A DNA stretch of 64,000 bases from Cutaneotrichosporon cavernicola (Eukaryota > Basidiomycota > Tremellomycetes > Trichosporonales > Trichosporonaceae). The translations under genes and the position numbers were made by a program. Below are positions 58,601 through 64,000 of the stretch, one piece after another. Under the pieces are notes generated by a model. That model was given only the letters and a program-made list of their open reading frames with translations. It was not told where the DNA came from and ran no database searches. Every line of letters starts with the position of its first letter. Within the stretch, counting starts at the first letter, position 1. The stretch is from positions 1,860,001-1,924,000 of the forward strand of contig NC_083397.1 in the NCBI RefSeq assembly GCF_030864355.1, read 5' to 3'.

Positions 58601-59568
58601 GAGGCGCTGCGTGAAGACCAGTACGTCCCCTTCGACGTATCATTCAGCGACGCCGATGGGCACGCTAAGGTGATCACCGGTCCGAACATGGCGGGCAAAA
58701 GCAGCTGCGTGCGCGCCATTGCCCTCATCGTGTGTATGGCCCAGATCGGCTCGTTTGTACCCGCCTCCAAGGCGGTGCTGGGCTTACACGACGCTGTGCA
58801 GACGTGAGTTGCCTGCTCAGTTCCACTGTCTTGACGACTGTGAGCTAACCGCAGACGCATGGGTGCGGCGGACGACCTTGGGCGCGGCAAAAGTACATTC
58901 ATGGTCGAGCTGAGTGAGACCAGCGACATCCTGCGCACCGTGACGCCTCGCACATTGGTCATCCTTGATGAGTGAGATCGCTTGGTAGACAACAAGACTA
59001 ACGTCAGGCTTGGTCGCGGCACGAGCACTTACGACGGCGTGGCGATCGCGTACGCCACCCTCGCACACCTGGCGGGTACTGGCGCCAACACACTCTTTGT
59101 GACCCACTACCCGATGGTTGCGGAGCAGCTCGCACAGGAGGTGAGCTCGAAAGCTCGGCGGCAGTGAGCTGACATCAGTTTCCCACCGCTGTGAGCAACT
59201 GGCACATGGCCTTCTCGCAGCGCACAGCGTCGGACGGATTCGAAGAGATCACTTTCTTGTATCGCCTGGAGCGTGGTTTGGCAGACGCCAGCTTCGGAGT
59301 CTGGTGTGCGCGCTTGGCTGGCCTCCCGACGTCCATCCTGCTCCGTGCGCAGGAGCGTGGGGACTCGCTCAAGGCTGACACGCGCGAGCGCGGCATCACA
59401 GCCGTCGGGGCTGCCCTGCGTGCACTTCTTGATGTGGCGAAAGATGAGGACGGAGGCCGCAGGGCTGAAGTGGCTGAGGTGGAGCGGGCGGCGCGTCGAC
59501 TCGACAGCGCGCTCGCGTTCGTACGCGCTGCGCCGCGTGATTCTGGCGCAGGCACTCCTGCATCATGA
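55628..59568 (+). CDS. MSH3: MutS homologue Msh3
   Basis: Msh3 pairs with Msh2 to recognise insertion/deletion loops in mismatch repair. Fourteen exons give about 1158 residues (exon starts 55628, 55690, 56353, 56455, 56554, 56900, 57379, 57460, 57547, 57631, 58154, 58855, 59008 and 59179). Exon 1 has 26 nt and splices to give QSSLHAFF, a PCNA-binding box, at residues 9-16. The mismatch-binding domain shows [28 protein letters not shown] and [14 protein letters not shown], typical of Msh3. The ATPase has Walker [26 protein letters not shown] and FVTHYP. Introns are 29-51 nt. A further in-frame intron (57648-57680 or 57645-57680) is likely: it removes [11 protein letters not shown] and leaves LDQCVTRMGRRL, colinear with relatives. 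Confidence 0.92.
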
Positions 59569-59916
59569 AACTAGAAGCATACCATTGTACAGACCTAACC
59601 ACAAGCCCACCTGTATATATCCTTGGTCACATTGCCATCGATGAGGGCGACATAGACATGTCCAGCATGCATGTTTGTAGTACTACATATTGTACAGCGG
59701 TCGGTGTCACTACTGGGGTCCGATACAACCCAAAGGGAGAGTCTATGCGCCATGGTACAGTATCTCAGATTCGAGATCAAGGTCCGTGGCTGTCTACATT
59801 GTAGGCTGCTTCTTGTGCAGCCATCGCCGTCGCCAAGCCGTCGAGAGATCGCTGTTCGCCGTGAGACGCGGCCGGGTCCGTGGTGCCCATGACGAACTCC
59901 TCTCTGCGCGCTCCCG
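59569..59916. other. Intergenic gap between convergent MSH3 and the coiled-coil gene
   Basis: About 350 bp hold the two 3' ends. A TGTATATATCC segment near 59610 could serve as a polyadenylation efficiency element for MSH3. Nothing else is seen. Confidence 0.4.
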
Positions 59917-62900
59917 CTACTTGCCTACGCGGTTGACGCTCGTGGTGCTGGCATTGGCCGCTCGCAGCTTGGTTCGTAGCGTCTCGTTTTGCTCGTGCGC
60001 TTGGTTCATCTCGTCGAGAATGACCATGTGTTGCTCCTGGAAGCGTCGGCGCTCGTCCTCGTTCTCCTTCTCCATGCGCGAGACGTGGTTACGCAATTGA
60101 TCAATGTCATCCTCAAGCTGCGCAAGCGCCGTCGTTTTGGCGCCGAGGTCCACCGTCAGCTGCACGTTCCGTTCCTTCGTGTCACGAAGACCGGCGAGAG
60201 CGCGCTCTAGGTCGCCTTCTTGCTCGGACGCGGCGACGGCTGACTTGTACATCAACTGGTCCTCCAGCTCGGCGGCTTGTCGCTGGTATGACTCGAGGGC
60301 GAGCTGGTTGGTGTCGAGCTGCTCCTCGAGCAGACCCACCTGGCGCTTGTATGTCTCAAGCGCTTGCTGGCTGTTCTCGACCAGCTTGGCCGCCTTGGAC
60401 GCGTTCGCCTTGTGCCGCTCCTTGTCCTTCTCGAGGTTGGCCATGCGCTCGACGAGGATGCGTCCGTCACGAACGACACTCTGGATGCGGTCCAGGAGCT
60501 CGTCGATGCCAGGGTACTTGTCGGTCGCCGGCGCGCCAGCGTACGCGCGCTGCAGTGCTGCGAAGTTGATGTACGAGTTTGGCGACACGATGCGAGGGTC
60601 GTTGAGTCCTGCGTCACCGCTGGCGGCTGGTGCCGGAAGCACGCTCCAAGCCTTAGTGAGCGCCGTGTTGACGTTAGCGAGCTCAGTCTCAAGCTTGGCG
60701 ACCTTGATAATAAGCTCAGGTGAGCTTGATGGGCTACCAACATCACCAGTTATGCGCTGCTTGAGTTCCATAATTTCGGTGTTCTGGGTGCGCATCTTGC
60801 GGACAAGCTCCATGTGTTCGTCCTGCGTGCTGCGATGCGCCGTGGTTGCAGCGGCCGCCTCGCGCTTGGCGTCCTCGGCAACCTGCTTCCACTCGTCGCG
60901 TTCACTCGACACACGCATGAAGTCTGTGTCGGCGCCCTCGTTAGCCGCGGTGATGTCCTGCACTTCCTGGCGAAGTCTGGCAATATCGCGATCGCGCCTG
61001 GCCATCTGGGCGGCCGCCTCGTCCACGGCAGAGGCAATCTCCGACTCCTCAAATGGGGCCCGGCCAAGCAGCGCGCCTAGGCTGGCACCGATCCGCTCGT
61101 TTAAGGTGCGGTTGAGAGACGCCGTCGTCTCGTGCCGTGAGACGAACGTCTGGTGTTCCAATTCACGGGCATCACGCTCCATAACGAAGCCCTCACGCTC
61201 CTTTGCGAGGCCGTCGCGCTCCTTAGAGAGGGTGCCGCGTTCCCTGACGAGCTCATCGCACTGGTCGGCAAGCTGGCTGCACTTTTTGACGAGGTCGTCG
61301 CGCTGCGATGTGAGGTCATCGCGCTCTGTGGCAAAGCCGTCACGCTCTGCGACCAGACTGTCGAGCACTTGGTGATGTTGCTGGGCGATCTCGTCCCGCT
61401 CACGCAGCCACTCGTCACGGTCCTTGGAGAACTGTGCCGCAGCACTGTCGAACGATCGAGCGTTCTCCTCAAGCGCCCGCTGGTTACTACTCAGTACCCC
61501 CTCGCGACGATGAGCTTCGGTGAGCTGCTCCTCGAGCTCCTCCACACGGTCTGTTAAGCGGGTGATATCTTGTTCGTGGCCGCGGGAGAGTTGCGTGAAT
61601 CCATCTCGGTCGGTCTCAGTGGTGCGCAGCTGAGTCATAATCGTCGCGAGCTCGGCCTTTACCGATGCCAGCTGCTCGCTGTCAGTGTCCTTCTGTGTCT
61701 CGAAGACACGTATCCGATCGGCGTGAGCGTCGCGCTCTGTCTGGAGCTGACGGGACTGCTGTGCGTGCGAGTCACGCTCGGACTCGAGGTGGCGTATGTG
61801 CTGGACGTGGTCGGCGACAGTGAGCTCCAAGTCTTGCAACCGATTGGCATGTTCTTGGGCGCGGTTCAAGTGCTCGTTACGCTCGGCCTCGATCTGCGAT
61901 AACCCCTTGGCCTGGATGTCACGCTCGGCCTCGATCTGCGATAACCCTTTGGCCTGGATGTCGCGTTCTGCCTCAAGCATGCGGATCTGGCGGGAGAATC
62001 GCTCACGTTCACCCTCAAGAGCGTGGCTCTGCTCGCGAATAAGAGCCTCCGCTTCCTCCAGACGGCGTGCAAGGTCGTACTCGCGCCTCCGAAGGGAGTC
62101 CACATCTGGCGAGCTCGTGGCGTCCACATCGCGAGATCCGACCGCTGTCGCGCCTGCTGCGAGCCGCTGCTCAAGCTCCTGAATCCTCTGCGCGTAATGA
62201 TACTCGCGGTTTTGCGCTTCTTCAAGAGCCCGTGCTGGATCGTTCGGCTGTCTGCTCGACTGGCTCTCGCGCCTCTGGAGTTGGCGAAGCTCACGCGCCA
62301 GGACGCCAGCGTAGTGCTCGTTCAAACGCCTCCGAAGGGCTGATTCGCGTTCATGAAGGGGTTGCAATTCCTGCTCCATTAGATTCAACATGACTTGCTT
62401 CATACCTTCTCAGCGACGTCCACACGGTGCTGCAGAGTCGCCAAGCTCTGAATCGTAGAATCGCGCTTGCTTGCGGCAGACGAGTCCAAATGCGCAACCT
62501 TCTTCGATATCGCGAGGAACTTGAGCTCGCGGTTGTACTTGGTCTGGGCGGCACGGAGGCTGCCCGCAATGGCAGACAGCTCCTACGGCGTCAGATCGTT
62601 CAAAATGCAATAAACTCACCTTCTTCCACTTCTCCGCCTCGTCCCACGAGCCAACCAAGAGGCTCTCGCAGTCAAGAGCAGCCTGTGTTGCGAGGAGCGA
62701 CGTGTTGATCTCCCCGGCGCCAATCGGAGGCACTGCCGTGTGCATGCTGGGTGAGTAGTGCGCAGTGACGTGTGTCTCGCCAGTGCTCATGGGGGACTGT
62801 CCGATGTCGAGCCCCAGTGAGGATGCCGAGACGCCAGTTTGTGGGCTGGTGTTGTTCGTTCCAGACGGGTCGAAAGCGCTTTCATTATTCCCACTGACAG

Positions 62901-63900
62901 TCTCGTCAGGCGCACGCCGGACATGTGGTGGAGGTGATTCTAAAGCCTCCCGAGCAACCCGCACCTCTTCCCCCAGACCGCGGTTGGATGGCCGTGATCG
63001 TAGCTTCCGGTTTGGGCGAGGAATGGGAGTAAAGCGGTCTTCAGAGGTCGAGGACGAGTATCCGCCGTTGTCGCCATAATCGCTTTCACTGGGAGGGGCG
63101 TTGTTGCGCGACGCGCGCCCGAAGGTGCCAGGCAGGGAAGATGGTTCCTGGGCGAGCACTTCGGAGGTACCCATGTGGTCCATTCGGCGCCGAGAACCTG
63201 TTGAGGATTTCAACTGCGCATATGGATGTGGCTGGTTGATGTCAGCCGAAGGAGGTCCAGATGAGGCGTAAGGAAGGCCAGCGGTGGATGGACCTGATGA
63301 CGACGCGGCGTAGGCAAGCCCAGCGGTTGACGGTGCGGATGACATGTCGTAAGCCAGCTCCGCCGTCGAGATGGCCGGGGAAACGAGATTGCTGGTCGAC
63401 TTGGAGTGGACCATGCCCGGTTGTGCGCCGGGCATCGGCGGCAGGACTTTGCTAGCATTCTCGTTGGGTGAGCGGACGCCGAAGCTCGCCGAGCGCGGGG
63501 AAGGGGAGGACCTCGCAGAGCCCGAGATTCGTGAGAATAATGACTGGCTGGGTGAGTGCGCGTTGACGCTGACCGAGTCGGACGACATGTTGCGCTTGCG
63601 GTACATGGCGGGATCGGGGACGGTTACGGGTGGGGGTTTAGAGCCTCGCATGAGCGAAGAAAAGGATGTGCGTGGGGGCGATGGCTCGGTCGACGGGTTG
63701 GAAGGGGATGGGGTGGCACCGTTGGGGTGGGGGAAGGGTGTGATGACTGGTGTTGGTGACTGTGATCGGCGTATGCGCGAGAGGAAGCTCGCTTTTGGAA
63801 TCTTTGTTGGCTGTTGGCGGTGCTGTTGGGTATGCTGCGGTGGCTGAGGGAAGGCGACCTGCGCGCCGCCGCTGCCCCTCATGAGCGCGAATCCTGCCAT
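59917..63900 (-). CDS. Large coiled-coil protein, probable Uds1 (up-regulated during septation) family
   Basis: Three exons (minus: 63900-62620, 62582-62406 and 62373-59917) give about 1304 residues; introns are 37 and 32-35 nt. Residues 1-400 are disordered and Ser/Pro-rich with many phosphorylatable SP sites. A conserved-looking block follows: LLATQAALDCESLLVGSWDE, AEKWKKELSAIAGSLR, which I associate with the Uds1 domain of fungal septation-linked proteins. Residues about 490-1290 are almost pure heptad coiled coil rich in Glu/Arg/Gln, with repeated ERD and AERD starts. The second acceptor has two in-frame choices (62374 or 62371). A cytoskeletal or septum role is inferred from the family name and the coiled coil; the family call is tentative, the gene model is firm. 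Confidence 0.7.
61879..61962. repeat. 42-bp tandem duplication in the coiled-coil gene
   Basis: Two adjacent copies (61879-61920 and 61921-61962) are almost identical at the DNA level and encode two 14-residue copies of DIQAKGLSQIEAER. 14 residues equal two heptads, so the coiled-coil register is kept. Confidence 0.9.
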
Positions 63901-64000
63901 GCCGGGGCGCGACGCGTGGAGAAACGAGAGTAGATGTGGCCTTTATTGTGTAGAGAGCGGGAATAAAGTCGAGGGCCGTGGTGTTCTAGGTTGATATGAT
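63901..64000. other. 5' flank of the coiled-coil gene, cut by the window end
   Basis: Only 100 bp are visible; no distinct promoter motif is seen. Confidence 0.4.

Overview
The window is 64 kb of nuclear DNA from a fungus. Genes are split by many GT-AG introns, most only 28-45 nt long, with a CTGAC or CTAAC branch site a few bases before the acceptor. Coding exons are GC-rich. Together with the gene families present (SNX4, Uds1-like, WDR26/Gid7, CAF-1, IML1, MSH3), this suggests a basidiomycete yeast of the Tremellomycetes, probably Trichosporonales. That placement is inference, not a database result.

Region by region. 0-25 kb is gene-dense: a 3'-truncated IML1 (TORC1/SEACIT regulator), MTQ1 (release-factor methyltransferase), a GCP3/Spc98 gamma-tubulin complex subunit, TSR3 (18S rRNA modification), the CAF-1 large subunit, a WDR26/Gid7 GID ubiquitin-ligase subunit, POL5/MYBBP1A, an intron-containing tRNA-Trp, NOP12 and a CDC25 phosphatase. 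25-55 kb is sparse, with gene-free gaps of 1-5 kb. It holds a single-pass membrane protein, URC4 (uracil catabolism), a secreted GH32-like protein that lacks two catalytic residues, an ECL1-like Cys-cluster protein, SNX4/ATG24 with one 1.2-kb intron, and an X18-type GATA factor. 55-64 kb is compact again: a 57-residue PMP3 proteolipid in five exons, MSH3, and a long coiled-coil protein that runs to the right end.

No operons or clusters are evident. Themes that recur are ribosome biogenesis (TSR3, POL5, NOP12), chromosome replication, repair and mitosis (CAF-1, MSH3, GCP3, CDC25), and nutrient signalling or turnover (IML1, GID7, SNX4, URC4). No IS element, CRISPR array, virus or secondary-metabolite cluster was recognised. 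The strongest items for follow-up are the apparent GH32 pseudoenzyme with its repeat-rich N-terminus, a likely non-canonical GT-TG intron in the WDR26 homologue, the micro-exons of PMP3, and the outsized intron of SNX4.

Exon boundaries were placed by hand from frame, splice motifs and remembered family alignments. CDS coordinates are the outer limits of each spliced gene; exon or intron coordinates are given in the evidence.
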